A stretch of 59,867 nt of DNA. Origin: an uncultured Lachnospiraceae bacterium. GTDB lineage: Bacteria > Bacillota > Clostridia > Lachnospirales > Lachnospiraceae. Made by a program: the position numbers and the translations under genes. The notes beneath the pieces are model-generated. The model was given only the letters and a program-made list of their open reading frames with translations, had not been told where the DNA came from and made no database searches. Location: contig CANOCU010000018.1 in the NCBI GenBank assembly GCA_947564645.1, forward strand, positions 1 to 59,867, given 5' to 3'. Positions within the stretch are counted from its first letter, which is position 1, and every line of letters begins with the position of its first letter. This document shows, piece after piece, positions 33,019 through 42,900 of this stretch.

Positions 33019-33159
33019 TGCGCATTCCTGACCCGTAAATAGTAACATCAGTTTACCATATTCAGGCAGGATTGTACAGTGACATCTTGCCCCATTCCTG
33101 ATCAGATGATATACTGTGATTATTGTTTATGGTCACTGTTTATGGATCAGGAATGCGCA
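33019..33159. promoter_or_regulatory. Inverted sites in a divergent promoter region
   Basis: TGCGCATTCCTGA (33019-33031) is exactly complementary to TCAGGAATGCGCA (33147-33159). A third related CATTCCTGATCAG lies near 33094. TGTTTATGG is also directly repeated at about 33125 and 33138. The sites flank the promoters of two divergent genes, so a shared regulator is likely. Confidence 0.55.
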
Positions 33160-33215
33160 TTTCGTGAGAACATGATTCACACTATGGTTACATATATGAA
33201 AGGGAGAGGTTGCAG

Positions 33216-34403
33216 ATGGTTCAAGCAGCAGGTATACTTTTCTGGCTGATTATCATACCGTATTGCATCGGACTGGCGCCGGTCAGTTTTATGGCAAAGG
33301 AGAAGCGCAATCCTGGCGTTATTCTTCTGGCGGGCTATTTTACCATGTGGGCGCTGTTTGGTCTGGTGACGATCCCGGTGGTATTATTTGTAAGATATGA
33401 TAATTTTATTTTGGCATCCAATTGTTTTATGGCGCTCAGTCTTCTTTGCGCTGCGGCAGGCACGTGGCTTACGTACCGGCGAAGGAAGTTTGGGCAGCAG
33501 GGAAAGCGGTATTCCTTTATGGATTGTATCCGGCGCATGTCCCGGGCAGAGAGGATTGAATGGATCGTGTTTCTGCTTTTGCTGGGATTCCAACTGTATA
33601 AAGCGGCAGCTTATGCTTCTTTTGACGGGGACGATGCCTATTATGTGACCGCTTCGCTGATCGCACAGCAGGCGGATACGATGTATACGATCCTGCCTTT
33701 GACAGGCAGGCATACGGGTCTGGATATCAGACATGCGATGGCGGTCTTTCCGATGTGGGTTGCCTTCGTGGCGAAGAAGAGCCATATCCATGCGACGATC
33801 CTGTCGCATACGATCCTGCCGTTTGTGCTGATCCCGCTGACTTATCTTGTCTATTATGAGATCGGCAGGATCTTGTTTGGCGGGCGGGAGGAGTCTGTAC
33901 AGACAACGGATTCTGATCAGCGGCAGCAGGAGTGGAATTGCAGGGAGAATCTACCTCTTTTCATGATCCTGATGGCGGTGTTTCAGATTTTTGGCAATGT
34001 GTCGATCTATACGAACGAAACCTTCTTCCTGACAAGAACCTGGCAGGGCAAGGCGGTGGCAGGCAGTCTGGTGATCCCTGCGCTGCTCTGGCTTTTCCTG
34101 CTGCTCTACAGCGGCATGGACAGAAGAAAGAAGGATGGTCGCGGCAGGATGGATGCAAAGCGGGAGCGTGCCGGGGCCGGGCCGGGATTGTGGTTTTTGC
34201 TGATCTGTGTTAACATCACTGCGGGTATCTGCAGTTCCATAGCCGTCTTCCTGGTGTTCATTCTGATGGCTCTGACGGCAGTGTGTCTGGCGTTTGTGGA
34301 GCGGGATTTTAAAGTGGTGATCAAAATGGGGGCAGTCTGCATCCCCAATGCATTCTATGTATTGGCGTATCTAATTATCGGATACAGTTATCTGCTTCCA
34401 TAA
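33216..34403 (+). CDS. Multi-pass membrane protein (DUF6077-like)
   Basis: The 395-residue protein has about nine membrane segments. An outer loop holds F-D-G-D-D-A-Y-Y-V (about residues 135-145), an acidic loop like those of GT-C enzymes. G-R-H-T-G-L-D-I-R-H and N-E-T-F-F-L-T-R-T-W-Q-G-K are other conserved-looking stretches. The start at 33216 follows GGGAGAGG; an in-frame TTG two codons earlier is less likely. It ends abruptly at S-Y-L-L-P, and the next gene begins 72 bases later with further membrane segments. The two may be halves of one ancestral gene. Confidence 0.6.
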   Translation: MVQAAGILFWLIIIPYCIGLAPVSFMAKEKRNPGVILLAGYFTMWALFGLVTIPVVLFVRYDNFILASNCFMALSLLCAAAGTWLTYRRRKFGQQGKRYSFMDCIRRMSRAERIEWIVFLLLLGFQLYKAAAYASFDGDDAYYVTASLIAQQADTMYTILPLTGRHTGLDIRHAMAVFPMWVAFVAKKSHIHATILSHTILPFVLIPLTYLVYYEIGRILFGGREESVQTTDSDQRQQEWNCRENLPLFMILMAVFQIFGNVSIYTNETFFLTRTWQGKAVAGSLVIPALLWLFLLLYSGMDRRKKDGRGRMDAKRERAGAGPGLWFLLICVNITAGICSSIAVFLVFILMALTAVCLAFVERDFKVVIKMGAVCIPNAFYVLAYLIIGYSYLLP

Positions 34404-34475
34404 AAAGTCTGCCATAGGCGCAGTGCAAGGCGGCGCCCGCTTTAGGGGTGTCTGTGTTGAAATCGGAGAACGGTT

Positions 34476-35237
34476 ATGTGGGGTATTTTTTTAGAGAGTG
34501 TTGTTATTTTCAAAAACTATATGGGATTTCATCAGCACAGATATCTGGCTTTTCTTTATCTGGGCATTCTGGCGTATCTGTGGTTTGCGGAGAAGGACAG
34601 GCATCGCAGGGCTGTTTTTGTCTATGCGCCGACGTTGTTGCTTTTGTTGTTTTTCTGTCCGTTGTTTCGCAAGCTGTTTGTGCGGCTGCTTGATGATTCG
34701 GAGACTTACTACCGTTTGCTGTGGCTGCTGCAGATGAGTTTGGTCAGCGCCTACGGTATGCTCAGATTGTGCAGGGGGCATCGCAGGATCGGTGTAGCCG
34801 CTGCGTGTGCGGTGGTCATACTGTGCGGTGATTATGTCTATGACAGTGAGAATATTTCGAAGGCGGAGAATGTCTGGCATCTTCCGCAGGAGACGATCGA
34901 TATCGTGGATCTGATCGAGCCTGAGGAGGGGCGTATCACGGTCCTGGTGCCGGCGGACCTGATCTATTATATCCGGCAGTACAGTACGAATATCGAACTG
35001 CCTTACGGGCGGGAAATGCTGATCGCCAGATGGGATTATCATCATCCGATGTATGAGGCGATGGAGCAGGCGGAAGTGATCGATACACCGGCCTTTGTAG
35101 AGCTGGCCAGAGAGTATCCCTGCGCTTATATTATATTGAAGGAGGACCGGGAGATCACGGAACCGCTGATAAAGTACGGCTATGAGAGGTTCGGGCAGGT
35201 CGGAGAGTTTGTGATCTATCGGGATAGGGAGATATAA
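34476..35237 (+). CDS. Membrane protein, possible second half of the DUF6077-like protein
   Basis: The 253-residue product starts with M-W-G-I-F-L-E-S-V, has about four membrane segments (20-120), and ends with a soluble 110-residue region with alternating strands (I-T-V-L-V-P-A-D-L-I-Y-Y). A stop codon lies six codons before the ATG in the same frame, and GGAG is present upstream. It might be a separate protein, or the C-terminal part of the preceding one after a split. The MBOAT gene begins right after its stop. Confidence 0.5.
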   Translation: MWGIFLESVVIFKNYMGFHQHRYLAFLYLGILAYLWFAEKDRHRRAVFVYAPTLLLLLFFCPLFRKLFVRLLDDSETYYRLLWLLQMSLVSAYGMLRLCRGHRRIGVAAACAVVILCGDYVYDSENISKAENVWHLPQETIDIVDLIEPEEGRITVLVPADLIYYIRQYSTNIELPYGREMLIARWDYHHPMYEAMEQAEVIDTPAFVELAREYPCAYIILKEDREITEPLIKYGYERFGQVGEFVIYRDREI

Positions 35238-35238
35238 T

Positions 35239-36756
35239 ATGCTGTTTAATTCCTATATTTTTATATTCCTGTTTTTCCCGGTATGCCTGTTTGGCTATTA
35301 CGGGCTTTTGCGTCTGCAGCGGGAGCAGACGGCCAAGGTGTTTCTGGTCGCCATGTCTTTCTGGTTTTACGGGTATTTCAACCTGTCTTACCTGCTGATC
35401 ATGATATGCAGCATTGCAGGCAATTATCTTTTTCACAGGCTATTGTCCGGCAGGCAGGACAGAAGACTTCTGGTCATGGCAGTGACGGCCAATCTGGGTG
35501 TGCTGTTCTATTTTAAGTATTTTGATTTTTTCCTGACAACGGTGAACGGAGTATTTGGCAGCTCGATCGCCCTGCGTAACATTCTTCTGCCGCTGGGAAT
35601 CAGTTTCTTTACCTTTCAGCAGATTTCCTTTGTGGTGGATACTTACAGGGGCGAGGTAAGAGACTGTTCGCTGATCGACTACGCCCTGTTCGTGGCCTTT
35701 TTTCCGCAGCTGATCGCCGGACCGATCGTCAATCATAACGAGATGCTGCCGCAGTTTGCTAAGATGGGAAGACAGGGTGTGCAGTGGGAGAAGATTGCGA
35801 ATGGCTGCGGCCTTTTTATTCTCGGACTGGCGAAGAAGGTGCTGCTTGCGGATACTTTCGGGGCGGGAGTAGATTACGGATATGCCAATATAGCCGCGCT
35901 TGGACGTGCGGATGCGGTGTTGGTTGCACTGTTCTATATTCTGCAGCTCTATTTTGATTTCAGCGGGTACTGTGACATGGCCAGAGGAATCGCCAGGATG
36001 CTTGGTATGGAGATTCCGGCCAATTTCCGCTCTCCCTATAAGGCAGTGAATATCGTTGATTTCTGGAAAAGGTGGCACATTACGCTGAGCCGTTTTTTCA
36101 CGAAATATGTGTATATACCGCTCGGGGGAAACCGCAGGGGACAGGCCAGAATGTATGGGAATCTGATGCTTGTGTTTCTTTTGAGCGGACTGTGGCATGG
36201 TGCAGGATGGCATTATCTGGCGTGGGCCCTGACACAGGGCGTGTTGTATGTGGCAACAAGATTCTGGCAAAGGGGCAGACAGCGGCGTAAAGCGGCCAGG
36301 AATCCGGTGCAGGAAACGGCAGCTTTGTCTGGGATCGTTCTGTTAAGACACAAAGTTATGACAATAGTGTCACGTGTGCTGCTGATCTTCTATGTGGCGG
36401 CGTCGGAGGTATATTTCCGGGCTGAAAGCGTGGCGCAGGCAAATCAGCTGTTACTCACTGCCGTGAGGGGGCCGGTGCAGAAAATATCCATGGAACTGGC
36501 AGACTGCTTCAGACTGGATGAATTTTGGTATGTGCTGAAGGTTCTTAAGCTGGATAATATGGCCTGGAGCAGGTATATCCTGATGTGGGCGATGCTGGCG
36601 CTTGGGCTTTATCTGACAATGATCGGCAAAGATGCGGCTGAGCGGATGGAGCGGGTGAGGTATCGTGTGGGATCCGTGGTCGTATTCGCCGTACTGGCTC
36701 TCTGGTGTGTGCTTACATTCTCGGAAGTGAGTACATTCCTGTATTATAATTTCTAA
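35239..36756 (+). CDS. MBOAT family O-acyltransferase (AlgI/DltB-like)
   Basis: The 505-residue integral membrane enzyme has the MBOAT hallmarks: R-W-H-I-T-L-S-R-F-F, then Y-V-Y-I-P-L-G-G-N-R-R-G, and the catalytic His at about residue 320 in S-G-L-W-H-G-A-G-W-H-Y. The family moves an acyl group from a cytoplasmic donor to an extracellular polymer, as AlgI does for alginate and DltB for teichoic acid. An SGNH partner follows. The start adjoins the previous stop, which suggests translational coupling. Confidence 0.9.
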   Translation: MLFNSYIFIFLFFPVCLFGYYGLLRLQREQTAKVFLVAMSFWFYGYFNLSYLLIMICSIAGNYLFHRLLSGRQDRRLLVMAVTANLGVLFYFKYFDFFLTTVNGVFGSSIALRNILLPLGISFFTFQQISFVVDTYRGEVRDCSLIDYALFVAFFPQLIAGPIVNHNEMLPQFAKMGRQGVQWEKIANGCGLFILGLAKKVLLADTFGAGVDYGYANIAALGRADAVLVALFYILQLYFDFSGYCDMARGIARMLGMEIPANFRSPYKAVNIVDFWKRWHITLSRFFTKYVYIPLGGNRRGQARMYGNLMLVFLLSGLWHGAGWHYLAWALTQGVLYVATRFWQRGRQRRKAARNPVQETAALSGIVLLRHKVMTIVSRVLLIFYVAASEVYFRAESVAQANQLLLTAVRGPVQKISMELADCFRLDEFWYVLKVLKLDNMAWSRYILMWAMLALGLYLTMIGKDAAERMERVRYRVGSVVVFAVLALWCVLTFSEVSTFLYYNF

Positions 36757-36789
36757 ATATCGAAATATAAGAAAGGCTATGCTGTCGCA

Positions 36790-37845
36790 ATGAATCAATA
36801 CAAGAAATGGGTCTTATCCGTAGTGTGTGTGATCGGTATGTTTTTTGTCCTGGTGGCGGCTCTCGTGATCTACGTGGATCCTTTTTTCCAGTATCATGAA
36901 CCGTTGGATGAATTTCCGTATCTGGTGGACAATCAGCTTTCCCAGAATCCCGGAATGGCGAAGAATATGGAGTATGACAGTGTGATTCTGGGGTCGTCGA
37001 TGACGGTCAATTTTAATACAAACTGGTTTGAGCAGCTGATGGGGCTTCACACGATTAAGCTCAATTACAGCGGCGCTTTTCCTAAGGATCAGTCTAATAT
37101 CATGGAACTGATCTTTGACAGTGATAATCAGGTGAGCACGGTCTTTCTGGGAATCGATGTATCGACCTGCACGGGAGGTGTGGAGGAGACCAAGTATCCG
37201 GTTCCTTATTATCTGTATGATGATAATCTGATCAATGACATACAGTATCTTTTTAACAAGGACGTGGTGTTGAATTACATCTTAAGACCGGTTGCGGATC
37301 CGGATAAGACGGATCTTGCCACGGTCTATCAGAGCTGGTGGACGGATGAATACTACAATATCCAGTGGGTCATGCACAATTATGAGCAGCCGGAGGCCGT
37401 AGAAGTCGAGACGCCTGCGAATGCTTATCTGGAAAGTACCGGCAGGAATCTTGATGTGAATATTTGTCCTTATATCGAGCAGAATCCGGATACCGTATTC
37501 TATGTCTTCTTTCCCCCGGGCAGTATTTTGTTCTGGAATGATGTTATGCGTGAGAATCATCTGGAGGCGACGCTTGCGGAATTTCAATATATTGCGGACA
37601 GGCTGCTTTCCTATGACAACGTGCGCATGTTTTTCTTTCCCAATCAGGAATGGATCGTGACGGATCTGAATAACTATGCCGATGAGATTCACTACCATAG
37701 CGATATCAATTATTATATGACGGAGTGCTTCGCAAACGGTGAATGTGAGGTGAAAGACAGCGGGCAGATGGAAGAAGAACTGGAACGGATGCGCGATGTG
37801 ATCGACCGGTTTGATTTCGAGGAACTGTTTTCGGTGGAGTATTGA
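36790..37845 (+). CDS. SGNH-like acyltransferase partner of MBOAT (DltD/AlgJ-like)
   Basis: The 351-residue product has an N-terminal membrane anchor (7-30) and an extracytoplasmic domain. The motif V-I-L-G-S-S-M-T carries the probable Ser nucleophile (about Ser71). A late Y-A-D-E-I-H-Y-H-S-D-I-N-Y-Y contains the Asp-His pair. It is thus like the DltD, AlgJ and AlgX family, which completes transfer of acyl groups delivered by MBOAT. It lies 33 bases after the MBOAT gene. A strong terminator follows. Confidence 0.72.
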   Translation: MNQYKKWVLSVVCVIGMFFVLVAALVIYVDPFFQYHEPLDEFPYLVDNQLSQNPGMAKNMEYDSVILGSSMTVNFNTNWFEQLMGLHTIKLNYSGAFPKDQSNIMELIFDSDNQVSTVFLGIDVSTCTGGVEETKYPVPYYLYDDNLINDIQYLFNKDVVLNYILRPVADPDKTDLATVYQSWWTDEYYNIQWVMHNYEQPEAVEVETPANAYLESTGRNLDVNICPYIEQNPDTVFYVFFPPGSILFWNDVMRENHLEATLAEFQYIADRLLSYDNVRMFFFPNQEWIVTDLNNYADEIHYHSDINYYMTECFANGECEVKDSGQMEEELERMRDVIDRFDFEELFSVEY

Positions 37846-37884
37846 TCGAAGAACATCCCCGCACAGTTGGAGAATATTTATAGA

Positions 37885-37929
37885 AAAAAGGCATACTGCA
37901 GTGTATGGCAAGCTGCGGTATGCCTTTCG
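37885..37929. terminator. Bidirectional terminator
   Basis: AAAAGGCATACTGCAG pairs with CTGCGGTATGCCTTT around a TGTATGGCAAG loop. It separates the plus-strand MBOAT group from the minus-strand SGNH gene. Confidence 0.88.
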
Positions 37930-37932
37930 CAT

Positions 37933-38940
37933 TTATTCGGATTCCTGCGAAGCGGGGAAGATACATTGCACGAATCTGTCTGCCAGGAGGTTGCGCCCGG
38001 CATCGTTGAAATGAATGTAATCCGTCATGTAGTCCAGATAATTGTCCTCATTGATGGCGCCATAGAAGTTATCGATAAAGGAAATTCCGCATTCACTGGA
38101 AGCATCCAGTTCTTTCTGTAGATAATGGCTTATCGTACCGTGGCCCAGATCGATTCTGTCTGCGTTCTCGAAGTTGCCCTCCTCATTGATGTTATGACAG
38201 AAAGTATGGGACATCACGACAATGCGGATATGAGGGTAGGCCTCCTGTATGGCGGTTACGCCGGCTCGCAGCGCGCCGGTATAGGTTATGATCGAATAAG
38301 GATCGTTGGGGTCGTCACACGGCCTTTTGTTGATGTAATCGCTGGCGTCGTACATGATGCAGATCAGGTCTATGGTGTTCATGTCCAGGGATGCCAGCAT
38401 GGCCGTATTCTCGGGGAAGGCTTCATCATAACTGTAGTTTGCGGCAGTCTTCATCAGCTCAAAGTCTCCGGATGCCAGACTCTTTGCAACGTAAGAAAAG
38501 GAGAAAGCATCCATAATGTAGCCGTCGTTATATTCGTCAAGCTGGGCGGCCATGGTGGTGCCGGTAAAAGAACCGTTATATACGGTGGCGCCTGTCTTGG
38601 CAGCGATCAGTTCCGAAAGCCCGTTATCTCCCCGATCCAGCGAGAAGGGATCATCGCCGAGGCAGAGGATCGTGGTCACGCCGTCATCCTCGTGGCCCTC
38701 CAGTTTATCCGGGGCCAGAGGGATGATATTGTCCATTGCCTCCGTATCAAAATCGGTGGTCTGGTAATTCGGATCATAATCCGACGGGACGCCCTTATTC
38801 CATATATATAATCTGTAAGCAGAAAAACCTGCGATCAGTACGATGGCAGCCAGAAGAACAAGATGGATACTGAAGTGGAAATGCTTTTGTTCCTCCGGAG
38901 CAGCTTTCTGTCTGTTTTCTGTTTTCTTATCCTGGTTCAT
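37933..38940 (-). CDS. Membrane-anchored SGNH-like protein with altered active site
   Basis: The 335-residue protein has one membrane anchor (about 25-47) and an extracytoplasmic SGNH fold. Block I reads C-L-G-D-D-P-F-S, where the usual G-D-S is G-D-D, and block III reads M-Y-D-A-S-D-Y instead of G-x-N-D. Block V is kept as D-Y-I-H-F-N-D-A-G. A conventional Ser hydrolase mechanism is doubtful. It may be a binding protein or use another residue. It converges on the MBOAT group, which supports a role in glycan acylation. Confidence 0.68.
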   Translation of the reverse strand: MNQDKKTENRQKAAPEEQKHFHFSIHLVLLAAIVLIAGFSAYRLYIWNKGVPSDYDPNYQTTDFDTEAMDNIIPLAPDKLEGHEDDGVTTILCLGDDPFSLDRGDNGLSELIAAKTGATVYNGSFTGTTMAAQLDEYNDGYIMDAFSFSYVAKSLASGDFELMKTAANYSYDEAFPENTAMLASLDMNTIDLICIMYDASDYINKRPCDDPNDPYSIITYTGALRAGVTAIQEAYPHIRIVVMSHTFCHNINEEGNFENADRIDLGHGTISHYLQKELDASSECGISFIDNFYGAINEDNYLDYMTDYIHFNDAGRNLLADRFVQCIFPASQESE

Positions 38941-39096
38941 AGCTTGTACCTCTTTCTTAAGATCTTATAGACCGGTGAAGTCGCTTACCATATCTACATG
39001 GTATCAGTTTACTATGAAATAGAATAAAAATCCATGTTTTCCATGTTTTTTAATAAAATCTTATAGAATTATGACCGTAAGATTACCATAGACGCG

Positions 39097-39141
39097 AAAA
39101 GAGCGCATCCAAAAAACAGGGAGCTTCTGGGCACGCTCTTT
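39097..39141 (-). terminator. Weak candidate terminator for the 39177 gene
   Basis: AAAAGAGCG (39097-39105) pairs with CGCTCTTT (39134-39141) around a long 28-base loop. It is placed to end the minus-strand zinc-ribbon gene. The rest of 38941-39176 shows nothing clear. Confidence 0.35.
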
Positions 39142-39176
39142 GATCAGCCGCTTGAGTCAGCTACACCGGACCAGAA

Positions 39177-39500
39177 TCATACCAGTGATATTTTCTTTGT
39201 CTGTGAAGTACGGTCGGTTAATGGGTAGGTGATGATCGTGGTCTGTGGCAGCTGGGTCTGCAATTCCTTGTACCATTTACTATATTTATACATACGATAT
39301 GTAGTGCTTAGCATTTGTAGTTGGTCATCATCAGCACAGCAGCTGCAAAACTGCTGTCTGGCTTCCTGATTCATAGTTACGTAATCCATGTAAGAGATTT
39401 TCAGTTCACTGATCCCTTTGCGGCATTTTGGACATTTCTGTTTATGTCCGTTAAGCATATAAACTCGTTGACAACTCTTACAGTAGTGCATATACATCAT
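39177..39500 (-). CDS. Small zinc-ribbon protein
   Basis: The 107-residue protein has two Cys pairs near the start, C-K-S-C and C-P-K-C (about residues 7-10 and 23-26), forming a zinc ribbon. A further C-S-C-C lies at about 52-55. The C-terminal half is basic and aromatic. It could bind nucleic acid or another protein. GGAAGGGAAG precedes the ATG. It is divergent from the giant GH25 gene. Confidence 0.65.
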   Translation of the reverse strand: MMYMHYCKSCQRVYMLNGHKQKCPKCRKGISELKISYMDYVTMNQEARQQFCSCCADDDQLQMLSTTYRMYKYSKWYKELQTQLPQTTIITYPLTDRTSQTKKISLV

Positions 39501-39913
39501 GATCTATCTTCCCTTCCTCAAAATAAAATGAACGTTGCAAATGATTGTGAATGTTGAAACTGTTGCAAATATTGAAATTGTAAGGTTGTTCTTGTATTGT
39601 GTCAGTTATGGTGGATAAAGTCAAGCGGATATAACGTAAAATGACGTATTTAGTGATGTAAACTATCGCGGAATACAAGAATATTATGTAAATCTCTTCA
39701 AAATAGTTGTAAAAACGGCACAAAGCCAAAAAATCTTGAATGTAATGCGGTTCTATGCTATAATGTTACAGGCTTATTTACGGAGAGAGTTTACATAAGA
39801 TATATTCTCGGAGGACGTGAAGTGAACTTGAAATCAGATCTGTGTTCGACGGTTTGACGACAAGACCGTCCAAAACAGGTATCATGACAGAAGAAGCTGA
39901 TAAGGGGTATGGA
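39501..39913. other. Leader and promoter region of the GH25 gene
   Basis: The 413-base region has no supported gene. It is AT-rich on the left. It holds the strong promoter at 39736-39764, giving an RNA leader of about 140 bases. In that leader GACGGT and ACCGTC (about 39848-39872) can form a hairpin. An in-frame GTG at 39842 and ATG at 39884 lack good ribosome binding sites. Confidence 0.5.
39736..39764 (+). promoter_or_regulatory. Strong sigma-A promoter of the GH25 gene
   Basis: TTGAAT (39736-39741) and TATAAT (39759-39764) are separated by exactly 17 bases, with TGC just before the -10 (extended -10). It is the best-matching promoter in the window. Confidence 0.85.
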
Positions 39914-42900
39914 ATGCAGAGAAAAAGAAATAACGAAAAAAAGAGAATACATAAAGCAAATCGGGAAGACGCTTTCATAGAAGAGTTTTTTGCTGAGGAA
40001 GACGAAGGATTTGACGAGGAAGATGAGGACAGCGTCACGGGAGATACGCTGGAGTTTCTGTGCCTGGATGACGAAACGATAGAGGCATATCAGAAAAAGA
40101 ACCGATCTGCCGGACCTGAACGGAGAAGATCTTCCGGCGGCAGATACGGAAACAACAGGTATGAGGATGAAGAGTACGAAGACGACGAGTACGAGGATGA
40201 AGAGTACGAAGACGATGAGTACGAGGATGAAGAGTACGAAGACGACGAGTACGAGGATGAAGAGTACGAAGACGATGAGTACGAGGATGAAGAGTACGAA
40301 GACGATGAGTACGAGGATGAGGAGTACGAAGACGACGAGTATGAGGATGAAGAGTACGAATATGGCGAGTATGCAGACGATGAGTATGAAGATGAAGAGT
40401 ATGAATATGATGCATATGAAGATGAAAGAGAGGGAATGATCACACGGATCAGGGATTTCCTGACGCATATGAGCACAATGGATATGATGGTAGCGATGCT
40501 TGGTATCGTGGTGCTGGCAGGTATTTTCCTGGCCGGCGGGCTTTATGTCAATGCCAGATCTGTTGCGAAACAGGTAGATGCCTTTGCGTCGGTAGGAGAG
40601 GAGATGGAGGGTATCTCCGTGATCGGGGAGAGCGGCCTTCTTGCCGTGTCGGAATCCGCCAGACTGGCGAACATGGTGGAACTGGAGGAGGAAGAGGAGA
40701 AAGAGACGGAAGAAGTGAAGGAAGAGCAGGATAAGAACGGTTCGATCGAGGTTGTTCTTAATCTTACCAGTATCAAGTCGGATCTGAAAATAAAATTTGT
40801 CAATAAGGCGACGGGCAAACTGATCGGCAGCGTACCTTTTGAAGTAGAGGTGTCAGGCAGCCAGAAGACCTTCGGGCTGAAGGATGAGGACAGGGACGGA
40901 ATCATTTACCAGACAGACGTTGCAGCGGGGAACTACAATGTGAAGATCAAGCCTCTTGCGGATAGTAAATATGCAGAGTATAAACTTCCTTCTTCCGCCA
41001 GCAGCGTGAAGGTCACGGATACGATCACCTACAAGAAAGTGGACGTGGCGGATGAGGTTAAGACCGAAGCGGAGGTAAATGCGGCGGCGGAGGATACGGC
41101 TATACAGAATACGGTGGTGGAGTCCGCCTTGAAGGATACGGTGGAATGGGTGGAATCTACCAAAACGCCGGTCGGTGAAGGACAGACTGTTTACACGGAA
41201 GTCGATAAGAAGAATATCCCGGATCCGTGGACGGTCAGCAGCGCCTACAGAAAACTGGTGGAGTCCGGGGACGTAACCATGCTGTCCGCCGAGACGCCAT
41301 TGACAGAGGATAACACGGGAACGGATCAGCCTGCGGTGGAATTTGCGGTCGCTCTCGACAACAGCAGCCTTACGCTCAAGCAGGGTGAGACCACTGCCCT
41401 TAGCGTATATATCAGCGGCAGTGACGCTTATCCGGATGTTGTCTGGATCAGCAATGCGCCGAGCATTGCTTCGGTGGACGGCAACGGGAATATCACGGCT
41501 GTCAGCGAGGGAGAGACGACGATCACTGCGGAGGCCACGATAGAAGGGGTAACGGAGCGGGCGTCCTGCAGCGTCAAGGTGACAGCGTCAGGAGAGCAGC
41601 CTTCCGAGCCGGATCAACCGGAGAACCCGGGGAATCCTGAAACCCCCGTGAAAACAAAAGTTACCCTGAACAGTACGAGTCTGACCCTGAAAAAGGGAGC
41701 GGCGGCTTCTCTTATGGTACAGGTTACGGCCGGAGAGGTGCAGTCGGTCGATTGGGTGAGCAGCAATACATCCGTAGTGACAGTTAAGGGAGGAAGCGTC
41801 ACGGCTGTCGGTGTGGGCAGTGCGACGATCACGGCGAAGGTGAAGGCTGCAGACGGCAATCAGGATCTGGTCTGCAATGTGACGGTACAGGATACGGATC
41901 AGAATACGTATACGAAGATCGAGATCAGCGGTGACAAGGAAGTGGCAGTCGGCAAGACGATCACGCTTACGGCCAGGACGGAGCCGAAAGACGGGAAGGT
42001 GACATGGACAAGCGCCAATACGGCGGTCGCGACCGTGGATGATAAAGGTGTGGTCACCGGTGTGGCGGAAGGAACCGTAGAGATCAGGGCGGTATGCGCC
42101 GAAGCGACGAATATTTCTGCCGGCTATAAGATTACCGTGAAGAAAAGCGCAACAGTGGACGGGAAGGCCAAACTGAAAGATAAAGACGGGAACCAGATGT
42201 ATTATCTGGACGCTGCCGGGGCATATCAGGAAGCTGTTTACGATGATTACAAAAAGTACGATAAATTCTATAAGAAATCATCCGAGGCATCCGCCTACAG
42301 ATATACCGGTTGGCAGACGATCGACGGCAGTGTATATTTTTACGATAAAAACGGAAATTATGTGACGGGAGAACAGGTGATCCAGGGAGCCAAATACAGT
42401 TTCGGCAGCGACGGAAGGATGTCCTCCAACTCGGGCAGTATGGGAATCGACGTATCGAAATGGAACGGCAATATTGACTGGAATGCGGTGAAAAATTCCG
42501 GGGTATCCTATGTTATTATCCGGTGCGGATACCGGGGTTCTTCGACGGGCGTGCTGGTGGAAGATCCGAAATTCAGAAGCAATATCAAAGGCGCGAAAGC
42601 GGCAGGGCTGAAAGTAGGCGTGTACTTCTTCAGCCAGGCGGTCAATGAAGTGGAGGCTGTCGAAGAAGCATCAATGGCATTAAGCCTGGTTAGCGGCTAT
42701 GGATTGAATTATCCTGTTTTCCTGGATGTGGAAGCCAGTGGCGGCCGGGGCGACGGGATCAGCAGGGAAGCCAGAACCGCAGTGTGTAAAGCATTTTGTG
42801 CGACCATACAAAATTCCGGTTATGCTGCGGGAATTTATGCAAATAAGACCTGGTTTAGCGAGAAGATCAATACAGGCAGCCTGACAGGCTATAAGATCTG

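Noticed and set aside
40163-40372. Regular 30-base repeats considered as a CRISPR array.
   Set aside because: There are no unique spacers. The units are contiguous and in frame, coding E-D-E-E-Y-E-D-D-E-Y.
39791-40476. Long minus-strand frames rich in Ser/Tyr, Ile/Val/Leu/Phe or His/Thr opposite the acidic repeat.
   Set aside because: They are by-products of the 30-base tandem repeat of the GH25 gene. No ribosome binding site or protein-like composition is present.
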